The translations under genes and the position numbers were made by a program. Positions 39,281-50,800 of a DNA stretch of 64,000 bases are shown in pieces. The notes under the pieces were generated by a model, which saw only the letters and a list, made by a program, of their open reading frames with translations, searched no databases and was not told where the DNA came from. How positions within the stretch are numbered: the stretch's first letter is position 1; every line of letters begins with the position of its first letter. Source of the stretch: Akanthomyces muscarius (taxonomy: Eukaryota > Ascomycota > Sordariomycetes > Hypocreales > Cordycipitaceae); the NCBI RefSeq assembly GCF_028009165.1, contig NC_079243.1, positions 1,860,001 through 1,924,000 on the forward strand. Reading direction: 5' to 3'.

Positions 39281-40800
39281 CTATATCCTTGGGGGCCGCC
39301 TCGCCGATGCCAGCGCCAGCCTCCATAGCCCATACCCCACGCCCGTAGTGAGGAGCATCATACTGCCCTGCAGCGCCTTTGGCCCCGGCCACAACCTACC
39401 ACTCCCACTCATCGACCCCGTCTGTTCCGCCTCCTCGTGCGCCGCTTCGCCCTTGGCCTGCCTCTCCTTCATATCTATGACCAGCTCACGCAGCGGATCA
39501 TCCTGCAAGAACCGCTCCACGCGTCCATCCAGGCCCGACGTGCCGCCATAGTAGCGCGTGTTGAGGTACCGGAACGCGACCGCGTCCATGTCTTGCCAGT
39601 GCTCGAGGGCGTGCGCAATCAGGAACCCGCCGTCGTGCTTTGTCCGGTCCCACTGGTCGGCGAGCGCGCTGCTCCTGTACTTTTTGCGCTCTTCCGCCCG
39701 GACGACGGACAGGAACGCATTGAGCTCTTGCGAGATGTAGCCGTCGTAGGTGTGCTTCCAGGCCAGATTTGATATTTCAGTGTGTTTCAGCCACAGAGGA
39801 GGTATGAAGTACTGCACGGGCACGACGCGACTCCAGCCCCAGTCCAGCACTGCCGTGATCGCCATGCTGCGCTCATCCACCAGGATATTTTCCGGCGTAA
39901 AGTCGCCGTGGCTAAGGACAAAGTGCACAGGCGAGATTTTCGGGTCGAGCCAGAAGGTGGCGTGCTGGCGGAAGAGGTCCAGATGGTACAGGCTACTGTC
40001 AATCATGTCCGGGTCGACGCTGTCAGCGCCTTTGAAGAAAGCATTATATGCCGTGCGTATGAGCGTCTCTGTATAGTTTGAAGCGGTCGGTAGAGAATCG
40101 CCCTCACCGTAGCATTGTTTCTGTATGCGCCGTGGGTCGAGTCCCTTGAGCTCTTGGGTGTTGATGTCTTTGGTCGTGATGCCGCTGGAGACGCGGGGCT
40201 TGTTGCTCTCCGAGCAATATAGTGTGCCGAAAGACGGAAAGGTAAGTCTCCGCAGCTGAAGTACAATTCTCGCCAGCGATTTATGTAACTGGTTCTTCTT
40301 CTCCTTGTCCAGTGATTGAATATTGATGGAGCTCAATTGGGTACCCTCGACGTAGTCCAGTATCAGGTATATAGACAGAGAGCTGTCTGCGCCGTCCAGA
40401 TTATAGGCCCGGACGGTCGGTATCGGTATATCTGTGTGGGCTTCCAAGTATCTAGGCAGCATTAGCGCATGCACATCCCAATCATGATTGTCCCGAACCT
40501 CACTCACTTCATCGTCGTCACTTCCGAAGTCAGCTTGGATCGGCCGCCGTGAGCAAAACATGGGCGTATCGGTATTCGGACCGTCCATCTCTCGTCCGTC
40601 GTCGCAAACTCAACAAAGTAGCAGATATTATAGCTGCCGTAGATTGCCGGCTGAAAGAAGCTGCAGGACTGCTTCGACGGGTGGTGCGAAGACGCCAGGC
40701 GCAGGACGTCGCGGTCCTTGACGCTGGAGATGAAGGCCTGGCGCTCTGCCTGAATGCGGCTCGCGACCGAGGCGTCATTGAATTGCTGCGGTCGCCCCAT
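39281..40800 (-). CDS. APH-fold phosphotransferase-family protein
   Basis: Predicted exons, in coding order, are 40800-40508 and 40451-39281 (487 aa; 56-bp intron, GTGAGT...CCTAG). The frame upstream of 40800 lacks an ATG. The kinase-like fold of aminoglycoside phosphotransferases (PF01636) is clear: a nucleotide-lobe region with VRIPIRPCFAHGG, the splice-joined TTMKYLEAHTDIPIP, YLILDYVEGTQL hinge, the catalytic HGDFTPENILVD and the metal-binding VLDWGW (DxD variant). Such fungal proteins are widespread and mostly of unknown substrate; they are not evidence of antibiotic resistance. A hydrophobic segment near the C-terminus (SMMLLTTGVGYGLWRLALA) could be a tail anchor, unusual for the family. 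Confidence 0.87.
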
Positions 40801-41834
40801 TGTGCAAAGCGAATAATTCAAATATGCAGTGAAGGATAAGTGAATTTCTCAATCCCGATCGGCGGCCGTTGAAGCGGGCTTGTCGGTGGTGCCGACTTTC
40901 CGATCGCCCTAGGAGTCGCCTTCTGCGGAAACTGCGGGTCCTAGAGGAGCAGGTTGGCGGAGATGGCTCTCAAGAATGACAATGTATGTCGATATGGAGC
41001 TCTATTGCTATAAGAAGCCAGGAGCCATCTCTAGCGCAGCATTGATGTCGGGAGGAGAAGTGACGAGATCTTGGGAGTGGACCGGCCGGAGCTTCAAGCT
41101 TCACTTAAGCGAGAAGCTATGGTGGATCTACATATAGCGCTGCAACCGTCCGCTGCGAATCTAGCCTCGGCAGGCGGGGACGACTAGCACTTCTCCGCAC
41201 TCAAGCAATGACATACGATTCATGGCTTTTCAAACAAGCCTTTGAAAAATGGTAGCTTAGACGATGTAGAGCCAAAGGTCGTGTCTTCATCACAAGCCAT
41301 GCGCTCATTCATATTTCACAGTTATTCAGGGTCTGACAATGCAGATATAAGCAGGTGGTCTTTTGTGTCTTAAAGTAGCCTGTGTATATATCTTTACCCT
41401 ATTTCTACATCGGAAAAAAGGGCAGGCCTGTAAGTAACTCGAAGAAAATATATAGGAAACGAAAAAAAGGGCCAAAAACAGAAAACCACAGTTGCATATA
41501 TGTCAAGTATGTTCGTTAGAGTCGTAGCGGTTGCGACAAGCACAAACCAATGAGCTCGAGCGAGGAGCTCAAGTCAGGAACCAAGAGAAGTAGCAAAAAA
41601 CAACAAAGAGTAATAACCGTCTTCATGCAAATAACCAACGCCATTATCAGGACCCCAAAAACGTTGCAGTGAGTTGTGTATGTGTGTAGGCGTCGTTCGA
41701 TTAGTCGGGTGTTATGATGCATGACAAAAAGAGAAATCGCCAAGTTATAAAGCAAAGGGTACTTGTCCTGAGTCTCGCGAGACTCCTCACTTTTGTGTAG
41801 CGTGAATATTTTGCGAAAACAATTAATCCGACTC
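40801..41834. other. Intergenic, nothing recognised
   Basis: About 1 kb. AT-rich between 41330 and 41500 with an A-rich stretch that probably belongs to the 3' flank of the next gene. Confidence 0.5.
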
Positions 41835-44072
41835 CTAGATGCGGCCTATCTGGCTCGTGCTCGCGCGGCTTCGCTCATCCTCCTCAATCACGTCGCTCAG
41901 TCGCGTGGGGTGGTGGTGTCGCTGTACCGTCTCCCAGCCTGGCGCGCCGTAGCCCTCGCCCGAGTAGTCCTGTGGGTTGGGGTGAGCGCCTGTCCATTGA
42001 CCGTTGTTGGGATTGCTGCCGCCGGGCGCGCCAGAGGCTGGCGGCTCGTGGCCACCGCTAGGCGGGTTGGTAGTTGCGGGGGTTTCGTACTCTTCTGCTT
42101 CCTGCTCCGAACCCGAGTAGGTAGACGGCGGCGCCAGGTAGGGAATCTTCTCGCCGTGCACATCGAGGATCGGCTGGCCCTGTGCGTCTAGTACGTACTC
42201 GTGCTCGCGATAGTCGGCCTCCTCTTGCGGTGCGCCGCGTTGGCCGCTGCCTGAGGCTTCGGCCTGGGCGTAGTAGCCGCTGTTGCTGCCGGCGGCGCCT
42301 GTCGAGCGGTGCTCAGTCGGCGTGCGACTCGTCTCGGTGGTCTGGTACGCTCCAGGATCTCTAGTGCTGGTTTGTCTGCCCGAGTGACTCTGCGACATGG
42401 GAACTACTTGGACACCGCCGACAATAGTGGGGTGGCCAGCTTGGAGAGACAGCGTGCGATCGCGTTCCTCTTGCTCACGGCGACCGAGCTCTTCCCAGGC
42501 GCGACGAGCTTCTTCTTTCGAAATGGCCAGCTCTTTGCGCATCTCTTGGAGCTGCTTTTGTGTCTTGGAGACGCCACGTTCGTTGTCGACCGCATCGCGA
42601 ATAGCATCTGATCGTTCTCGTCGTTCTTTTTCGAGGGCCTTTTCGAGCAGCGCATTCACTTCCTGGGCGCGCTCCAGCTCCGACCGGGTTTCAAAGAACC
42701 ATCGCTGGAATTTGCGTTCGGAGCTTGCTCGGAGACGCTGCAGTTCGACAACGGCGTGGAATAGATTGGCGCCAGCCGCGGATAAGTCGGTGACTTGACG
42801 AGCAAGTTGCTGGCTGAGGGGGTCTTTGTTTACGTCATCTTTATTTTGTTCAAGCTTCCTGATCCAGTAGCTGGTGAGGCCCTCCCAATGCGCTGACAAC
42901 GTCTCCCATCGCTCAAAGGCATGGGGGAAGGAGTTGCGCGGCTTGGCAGGCTCGGTCGCCGCTGGCGCGGGTTCTGGTTGTCGAGCCTCGGATGCGCGCC
43001 GTTGTTGCGCAGCGGACCCCTGGGAAAGGTACGCTTGTGACGGCGGCTGCTGAGATGCGGCTGCCGCTGGAGGAGGGGCTTGCGCGGGCTGTGTGTTGCT
43101 GGGTATCCTTTGGTGAGCTTGGGCTCGCTCTTGCGATGCTTGCGATTGGCGTTGAGCGGCAGCTTCAGCTGCTTGTTGTTGTGCAATGTTGGCACTTTGC
43201 CTGTCGGCGCCTTGCCTGTCAGCAACGCCAGCTGACTGTCGCTCTGAGTTCCGTCTGCGCATCTCTTCTAATTGGCGTGCTTCTTCTTCTGCGCGGGCTT
43301 GTTCGGTTCGCTGTTTCTCCGCAGCTTCACGCCTCGCTTCCCTCGCCGCTCGCTCCATCATGATCATGCGGGGTCCGCGAATGCCAGATGGCGAGCTAGT
43401 TGGGACAGGGACAGCGCCAGGGCGGGGGGGAGCTGCGCCAGTCGTCGGCGGAGCGGGCCCTCGGTGGCCAGAAGGTATCGAACCGCTACCAGCGGCCAAT
43501 AGATCAGCCATGTTGGAGGATTCCTCGATCACGTCCGGGGTGAAGGGATTAGGGTAGCGCAAGGCTTCCTCGAGTGCGTAGAGGATTGCGCCGTGCGTGC
43601 GCTTTGAGACTCGTACGACCGGGTGTGCGTTGGAGGCGCCACGATCGTGGGAGGAGTATGCTGGAGGATAGCCGTCCGGGTCAGGCTGCGTCGTAGAAGT
43701 GTCGTCTACCTCGGTCAAATTTTGCTGCGAGAGCTGGCGGTATCGGCGAGCAGCAGAGCGGCGGCGTGCGGAGGTGTTGGAGGTCTCGAGCGCCGAGACG
43801 ACCGAAGGCGGCTGTGGTTCACTCTGCGCCGAAACGGCACTGTGAGAGCGGCCAATGGATGCGGAAGCAATGTGCGCTGGGCGCTCAGGGAGAGACGGCG
43901 ACAGAATCTGGGGCGGCGATGCTGGGTTTCGAGTTTGGGAGAGTGAAGAGAGCGAGGAGATTTTGTCTGAGGGGTCTGACTGAGTCTGCTGGCGTTGCGG
44001 TGGACGAGGCTGGGGCCCGGAAGACGATTGAATGTCGTCAGAGCCAGAACCACTCGGGCGAGGACTGCGCAA
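41835..44072 (-). CDS. Large coiled-coil, Gln/Ser/Pro-rich protein
   Basis: The open frame spans 745 codons but starts at TTG, with an in-frame stop 17 codons further up and no ATG between, so the true start must come from an upstream exon; an acceptor-like cttgcgcag ends at about 44060. The N-terminus is Ser/Pro-rich, then a conserved-looking block, HGAILYALEEALRYPNPFTPD. Two long charged coiled-coil stretches follow (AAREARREAAEKQRTEQARA, and later KTQKQLQEMRKELAISKEEA), separated by an Ala/Gln-rich linker. The tail is Gly/Pro/Tyr-rich and probably disordered. I think this is a conserved fungal protein of unknown function, perhaps a scaffold; no catalytic domain is visible. Confidence 0.78.
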   Translation of the reverse strand: MRSPRPSGSGSDDIQSSSGPQPRPPQRQQTQSDPSDKISSLSSLSQTRNPASPPQILSPSLPERPAHIASASIGRSHSAVSAQSEPQPPSVVSALETSNTSARRRSAARRYRQLSQQNLTEVDDTSTTQPDPDGYPPAYSSHDRGASNAHPVVRVSKRTHGAILYALEEALRYPNPFTPDVIEESSNMADLLAAGSGSIPSGHRGPAPPTTGAAPPRPGAVPVPTSSPSGIRGPRMIMMERAAREARREAAEKQRTEQARAEEEARQLEEMRRRNSERQSAGVADRQGADRQSANIAQQQAAEAAAQRQSQASQERAQAHQRIPSNTQPAQAPPPAAAASQQPPSQAYLSQGSAAQQRRASEARQPEPAPAATEPAKPRNSFPHAFERWETLSAHWEGLTSYWIRKLEQNKDDVNKDPLSQQLARQVTDLSAAGANLFHAVVELQRLRASSERKFQRWFFETRSELERAQEVNALLEKALEKERRERSDAIRDAVDNERGVSKTQKQLQEMRKELAISKEEARRAWEELGRREQEERDRTLSLQAGHPTIVGGVQVVPMSQSHSGRQTSTRDPGAYQTTETSRTPTEHRSTGAAGSNSGYYAQAEASGSGQRGAPQEEADYREHEYVLDAQGQPILDVHGEKIPYLAPPSTYSGSEQEAEEYETPATTNPPSGGHEPPASGAPGGSNPNNGQWTGAHPNPQDYSGEGYGAPGWETVQRHHHPTRLSDVIEEDERSRASTSQIGRI

Positions 44073-46509
44073 GTGTCCGGCGCCTCGTGGCGTGGGAATT
44101 GTGGACAGAGCACCACCGGCTCAGGCGAGCCGGTGATGGGAGAAAGTTTAGCGACGACCTAGGGCGTGCGCGCTGGTGCTACCGGCGGCGCAATGGGAGG
44201 GAGCTTGCGACGATGGCAAGACTCGAGCAACGGATGCGCAAGACCTTGTCCGGGCGGTATCGGTGCTGGCGGCGAGGTGCAATGGGTCCTCGGAGCACTG
44301 CAGAGAGTCGTCCGGAGAGGAGAAGCTGGAATGCGGCCGCGAGCGACTTGGCGGTAGGACAGGCAAAAAAAAGGGAGCGAGACGATGAAATTGGCGAGGT
44401 CACACAAAGAGAAAGTGGAAACGGCGCCTGTCGTCTAGTGTGCTCTCCGTGTCGCGAGGGCAATTGTGGAATGAGGGAGGACGAGATGGGAGAGAGAGGC
44501 AGAGACAAGGCCTCAAGCAGTAGTTTGAGCGGCCGAGGACAATGGAATCGTCATGGGGAGACCCCGGGCAGTGAGGAAGAGAAGCGGTGGCCGGGAAGGA
44601 GGAAAGCGAGGAGAGGAAGATTGACCCGGGATTGTTCAGGTAGGCAAGGCGGTAGGTAGCGGCCCGTTGTCGCGGCCCAGACGAATGGGCGAGGGCAGAA
44701 AAAAAAAGATGGTGGCTAGGAAATCGAAAGACGGGAGTGGATGAGGCCGGGCGATGGCGTTGGCCCAACTCAACTTGGTGTGGTTAGTGAGCAAAAAATC
44801 GGGTGGCTGGTGTTGAGTTAAAGTGGTGGGTGTGGGTTGGCTTGGACTGGGCGGTGCGCTGGCTGGCGCTGGCTGGCTGGCGCTGGCTGGCTGGCGCTGG
44901 TATCTGGTGCCCGTCTTTTTTCTCAAGTGGCTTTGCCAGCTGTCAGCGTCCGTCCGTCTACCGTGGCAGCGGCAATGGCAGTGGCACAGCGTCATGGCCT
45001 GCCAACTGCTGCTGCCCGCCTGCGCCACATCTTGCTACCCAGTCAGTCCTCCGTAACTAACATGTACCGCTCCCTCGGTGGAAATTGGATTGTCATGGGA
45101 TAATCAAACAAGAAGGGAAAAAAGGAGCCGAAAGAAGAAATTATAGCAATGCAACAAGGCAAACAAAAATTCGTCAATTTAACATCAACCTCCCAGCAGC
45201 GCCGTGTACAATTGCTCTACCCAACTACCCAGTGCCAGGTACCGCCTCCTCCGTTTGCTCTCTGTCCTCGGCAAAGCATTGACTTTGCTTCGACAGCACG
45301 CACCACGTTTGAGAAATTTGCAATTCAGCAGCCGCATCATCAGGCAAAACATCAATGTTCCCAATGATATCAAGCAATGCCAAGCACTGAACAGCAACGA
45401 TTCAAACAGACACTGACGAGAGGCTCTACTGTTCGCTGACAATCAGACTCGTCCACAGAGCAGGCCAGGCACTTTAACCATCAGCCACCTCGAGACCGAC
45501 CATACACCGCATCGCACTGCGCCATCTCACTCCCATTGCCGCGCTTTTCCAATCTGTTACACAATCAGGCACCGCAAAGGACGTGCGCGCATCTCCTCCA
45601 CCAGCGTACCGTGCGGCGCCCATCGCAATGGGTACCCAAAACCCAATCCAGCATTAACAAGCCTGCGCTTCGACGCTGCCAAAGGACGTAGCGGGCATCT
45701 CCAACAACTCTTTGCAAGACCAAGAGCCCGATCCGTGGTTCGTCGGACTCGAATGGCCCTGCCTGACAGTCTCATTATGGTGGGGGCTCGTGACAGCCCG
45801 GCCTCGCGGTGCGGGCGCCACTTGTCGCAGCTCAATTCTCAGTCCCGGCTCTCGAGGAAAGTGGTTCGAAGAACAAAGAGATGAAATCGAGATTGAAATG
45901 CATGGATCTACTGTAGCTTATCGGATCCTATTCACCGTGGCAATCTGGTGCTGCATTGGCTCGCAGTCACATTCTCCAAAATCCATGTAAACCATGCCCG
46001 CATTGCACCTCTCAGGAGCGGTAGGCGTCCGCCCTTGTTACATGTCACTTTCCATCACACATTGACGACACACGTGCACTGGGCCGATCAGAGAAGTGCG
46101 ACCCTGAAAGAAGCAATCCAGCGAAACTCTGTTCCTCCTATTGTAAAAAGTCGCTTTTCAGCCCAGATAACCGCATCGCCGCGGTTTCTGTCCAGTCTTC
46201 CCTTTGGCCAGCCCTCCTTTCCTTTGCAACATCACAATGATTACTCAATATTGTGGAGTACTAGCGTGGGCACTAGTTACCCTCGGGACCAGTGGGCAGA
46301 TCAGGAACGGGCGACGGTCGTGGCGCCCAGCCAAGTTGCGGCCCCTCGCATCCACGACGAGTTAGCGCTGGTTGGGCAGCGCTGTTGGCGATGGGCTGCT
46401 GCAGCCCAAGTATTTAGACTCCAGCCTCCCCGAGACAGGGCATCACCAGCTTTTAGAAGCTTTTCGTGGGCGTTGGTGCCGTAGTAAGTGCGACGCTGGC
46501 ATTGAAACG
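44073..46509. other. Long 5' region with probable unplaced first exon
   Basis: About 2.4 kb that must contain the promoter and start exon of the coiled-coil gene. Minus-strand frames at 44148-44508 are open and Pro/Ser-rich and could supply a first exon, but I cannot choose among them. A 14-bp tandem repeat lies at 44856-44900. Confidence 0.4.
44856..44900. repeat. 14-bp tandem repeat (GCGCTGGCTGGCTG)n
   Basis: About three copies, the first one shortened by 4 bp, of GCGCTGGCTGGCTG. It lies in the upstream region of the coiled-coil gene. Confidence 0.85.
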
Positions 46510-47849
46510 CTAGTGCATGTTCTCTATCCGGGTGTTGTAGAGCTGTTCGATTTCCTGTACTCTGGGGACCTCATCGGCTGTGATCAAGTTGATGACTGGA
46601 CTTTTTCGGCCAGAGTGTCTACCAAGACCAGTACGATGAATGTAATTCTCAGGATTCGCGGGCAATTCGAAGTTGACGATGAGAGTCATTTGCTGCACGT
46701 CGAGACCGCGAGCGAGCATCTCAGTGGCGATTAGTACACGAGAAGCACTGGCGCGAAAGCCTGCCAATATATCAGCACGGTCGATAGCGCGCATGTCGGC
46801 ATGCATCGCAGAGGTAGCCAAGCCACGGTCGGTGAGCTTCTGCTCCAGCCACTCCACCTTTTTGCGCCTGTTGCAGAAGATGATCCCTCGGGCGAGCGCG
46901 GAGCTCTCGTATAACTCGGAAAGGATATCGAGCTTGCGCTCCTCCGTCTCAACAACTATATAGGACTGCTTGATACCATCGAGGGGATATTCGGTTTTGG
47001 CCACAGTGATGTATAAAGGGTCGTGCATCAATTTTGCGGCGGTTTCGAGCATACAATGTGGCGTTGTTGTTGAGAAGAGGATGAATTGCGTAGACTCTGG
47101 CAGAAGTTCATGTATACCGCAGATCTGCTCAGCGATGTTACGTGATAATAACTCATCGGCGTCATCGAGAAAGAGTACGTTTATATTCTCTGCTGTGATT
47201 GTACCAGATCGAAGCATATTGTAGACCTGGCTCGGTTCGCCAATGACGACTTGTTGAGCATCGTGGAGTATACCCATGTCATCGCCAGCGTCTGACTTGA
47301 AAATGTTGGCAGGGTGGCTAATCTGCATGAAACGACCCATGCCACTGATAGTCTTCTGGATCTGTCCAGCAAGATCCTGGTTGGACACTAGAATCAAAGC
47401 TTGGCAAGCCTTGATATCGGGATCAATCTTCTGAAGGACAGAAATGCAGAGTGCAGATGTCTTGCCGGTGGCAGACTGCGCGACAACAACGATGTCGTGA
47501 CCTTTGACTTGATTGTAAGTCTCACTATCTCATATACTGTATGTCACTATCACCCCTTCTTCACTTACCTTGGATTACAGGCAGTATGACGCGTTGCTGT
47601 AAAGCAGACGGGCCGTCGAAGCCGTACTCGTAGACCCCACGACGGAGATCGCTTCCAAGGGCCATTTTCTCGAACGAAACTATAGTTGCATCATAGCTGG
47701 ACTCGACCAGACCTGCGGACAAACGTATTTGGTCAGTTGATAACAGCCAGGTTTACATTAATCTCGCCTGGAATGGGGCCGTACTAGAGTCATGGTCAAA
47801 AACAACCTCACGTACCTGCTTCAATATCGTTCAGGCCGTGGTGGACCAT
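46510..47849 (-). CDS. Degenerate eIF4A-like DEAD-box protein
   Basis: Predicted exons, in coding order, are 47849-47816, 47712-47569 and 47501-46510 (389 aa, close to eIF4A). Two introns (103 and 67 bp) restore the alignment SFEKMALGSDLRRGVYEYGF...VILPVIQGHDIVVVAQSATGKT. The helicase core is recognisable, but motifs differ from the near-invariant eIF4A ones: motif I SATGKT, motif II DDAD in place of DEAD, motif III STT in place of SAT, and motif VI HRTGLGRHSGR where HRIGRGGRFGR is expected, losing both arginine-finger positions. Intron 2 uses an unusual AAAG acceptor. It may be an inactive or regulatory paralogue of eIF4A. A true eIF4A gene is expected elsewhere in the genome. Confidence 0.85.
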
Positions 47850-50800
47850 AATGGCGAATGTATCGTGGCGAGTATCTCTGCGGACGAACTTTAAAATCTT
47901 TGGATAATATTTAGCGTTGCGCTCTGAACACCGTTCGTTGGATGTGCGAGAAAAAAGAAGCGCTCTTTGAGAATTCACCCGGTCTAGCACACTCTCAGGA
48001 TTCGTCATCATGATGGATGAGTGGTTAAGCCTACTCGGTGGTGGCCGCGCTAGCCTCTGATTTGGTAATGCGTAGTAGCGGCGATTGTACGGATAGTCCC
48101 TTCTGCTTCGTCGTAGTCCAGCTTTCTCTCTGCTCCAGGTAAGCGCTTTAACTGCGTGCTTCTGTGGAAAAAACCAAAAAGTCGCCTTTGTTTTCGCTTC
48201 CGAGTCGACTCCAGTAATCAGACATGGCTGCAGCGTAAGGCAAGGGCAACATCTCGATCTGGCGATCTTCAGGCGTCGGCAGGGGTGCGAGCCTAGACCG
48301 CGTATTCTACCACCAGAAAAACAAATCAAATGAAGATTTTAACGAGAGCTGTGCAAGACTTTTGTTCCTGATTGCGGCACCCGATAGTCGATACATGTCT
48401 ACAATAGGGAGTGATCACTGCTACTGGACAAGTGGTAGTAGATGGTGATTCGAGCATTAGCGAAAGATGAACGGAGCGGCCTCTCCGTCCACAGCGACAA
48501 ACCAGGGCCAGCAGGATGCAAAACGGAGAAGAGCATGGCGATAGAGCGGAAACAAGGATAGACAACCCCATCCAAAACATGGGTCCGATCGTGGTCAGAC
48601 AGGTCGAGAACCAACTGTGTTGCACGGGAAAAAGCCCTCATGCTACCAGCCGGGTGGCTTGTCTTGCGTTCGGCACCGCGTCAGAGTCGCGTTGTGAGGT
48701 AAAAATCGCCGGGGCCTGTCTGCTAGTTAGCCCGTCTTGCCCATCTGTGCCTTGCAGGAACAAAGGTGAGACACGCAGCCCGCCATGATCGTAATCCCAC
48801 CACACCGCAGAAATCGCGCCAGGTACCGGCGGTCCAGCACGAAAAGAGCATGCCTCTCGCGAGGGGTCGGGGGCTTGGAAAGCACGGCATGGTAAACTGC
48901 GCTGTGGATAAGACTTCGTGATGCTTGTGGTGGTGGCGTGTCGATTTGGCCTGGAGGAATCGCATTGGAGCCTTTCACGTGACCAACCTGCCAATTGGGA
49001 GCTAGACGGAGCATATTTGATTCATTTCGCCAGGACTTTAATAGCCCTTCCAATTTACTAGGCGGGGCAGACCACGTTTCGGGATGAAGTTGTCCGGCGG
49101 CGTGCGACCAATTGCCTCGCCAAAGGATGTCGAAGTCTGGTGGGACGGGATCTCGTACAATTTACATCTGGTCGATTGTAAGTCGCGTGCTTCCTCGTCT
49201 GCCTTTCCTCACAGCCGAGAGACATCGCGAAGCCGCATGCCAACAATGTGGGGGAAGCGGCCTGGGATTCAGCCCAGCGGGTTGTTTCGCATCTGCAGCG
49301 GCCACGGCCGCGATGGGGTGCTGTATTGGGGATACGCCAACGTACAAGCCTCGTTCGGCCTCAACTAGAGCTGTCTCGGTCCCCAGATTATCACGAGAGT
49401 CGGCATGCCTCGCCGCTGATAATGGATACATGTCGCGCCTAGTATGAAGCTACGGATCTAGACCTCTCTTTGTTCCTCTGGGATCTTGACGAGACGCGCA
49501 TACGCACACCATCTTCGGATAATTGCTGTACGGTTGAGAAACTGCGTTGTAATCATGGCGGTCATGGTCTCTAGCTTTGCTAGAAGGCGAATGGGAGACA
49601 TATCGGTTGCTTTTTCTTGCACTGAGATACCGGGCAATTGAACCTACCACGGCAGTATAATAAACGAGTGAAAGACACTCTTGCTGTGCTGCATTTGCGG
49701 GGAGCGACACTAGATGTGGCATGTCGAGGAATGCCCGGGCGAGCGTTAGCAGCATCCTTTGAACCAGCATCTTAGCGCAGAACAAGATAGCTATAAACGT
49801 ACCATGGAGAAAAAAGGGTGAACCAAGCCTCAGCAATCCTCTAGACAGGATAATCGGAATCGAATTTTGGCCCCGCGTTCCTCGAAGCCCGAGAGCGACA
49901 AGGGGTACGCAGGCAAGACCAAGTTGCGCATCGCACTCAAGTACAGTGTACAATCTCTGTGACGGCTTCCCAAAGAGACACCAGGTCTAGACTCATCTTC
50001 CAGCCCGTCCCCCCGGAGAGAGAGGGAGTATCCATGAGACAGCCATGGGCTCTGCTATTTCTGATGCCGATCACGAGCGTCGAGTGACGCCGAACCCTCA
50101 CGGGTCGACCCGTCCACCCGCAATGAGGCGAGCGACTGCGGTAAAGTTTGAGAGTACTCCGAATTTCTCGCATGCCAGGATAAAGAAGTGAGACGTTGCG
50201 GTGAAGCAAAATCTCTGTTTGGAAACATGGAAGCGCAACATTGTCTAGAGGAAGCCGAAAGCTTAGTTGAAGAGAAGAGAGACAAGGAGAGGGACGGGCG
50301 TTTGAAATTTTGATGTTGGAGTCACCAATTTGGTGGGGCTCAATCCGAGAAATTGCGCCTGACAGGCGAGGCAGCCACGTATTTGGCTGGCCTACCCTAT
50401 AGCAGAATTGACAAAGAATAAATCAACGTCTCTACTCTAACGCGCCTTTGGGTCTGCTTGATTTCGCCACAATTTGATAAACTCATCAATAGCCTCGCTT
50501 GAAAGTTTTAGACAGCTGCTCTTGATGCTTGGGTGACAAGGGATGTTGAGGTGGGCACTCGCAATGCCCGAAATAGCTCCGGAAGCATGATCAGGATAAA
50601 AAAACGTTGCGATTAGGAAAAGAGCCGCCAAGTGGCTAACAAGACAAACTCGTTTGGAAGCTGAACAATGTACTATATTTTGTCTCGGTTGAATTCTATA
50701 TTCTGCAACATGTGACTGCACTCTGTAGCTGAGAGCTGCACATCATCACCGCGTCGCTGTGGCTGTGCTCTGCGACAGATGTCAATTAATATAAAATAGC

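Noticed and set aside
39281..40800. Antibiotic-resistance gene reading of the APH-fold protein
   Set aside because: The fold is shared with many fungal proteins and choline/homoserine kinases; nothing in the sequence or context indicates aminoglycoside modification.
43766..44659. 297-codon plus-strand frame
   Set aside because: Mostly antisense to the coiled-coil gene and its leader; Arg/Gly/Ser-rich with no domain.
49450..49953. 167-codon minus-strand frame
   Set aside because: Longest frame in the gene desert, but no domain, no consistent codon pattern, and Cys/Arg/Ser-heavy like random sequence.
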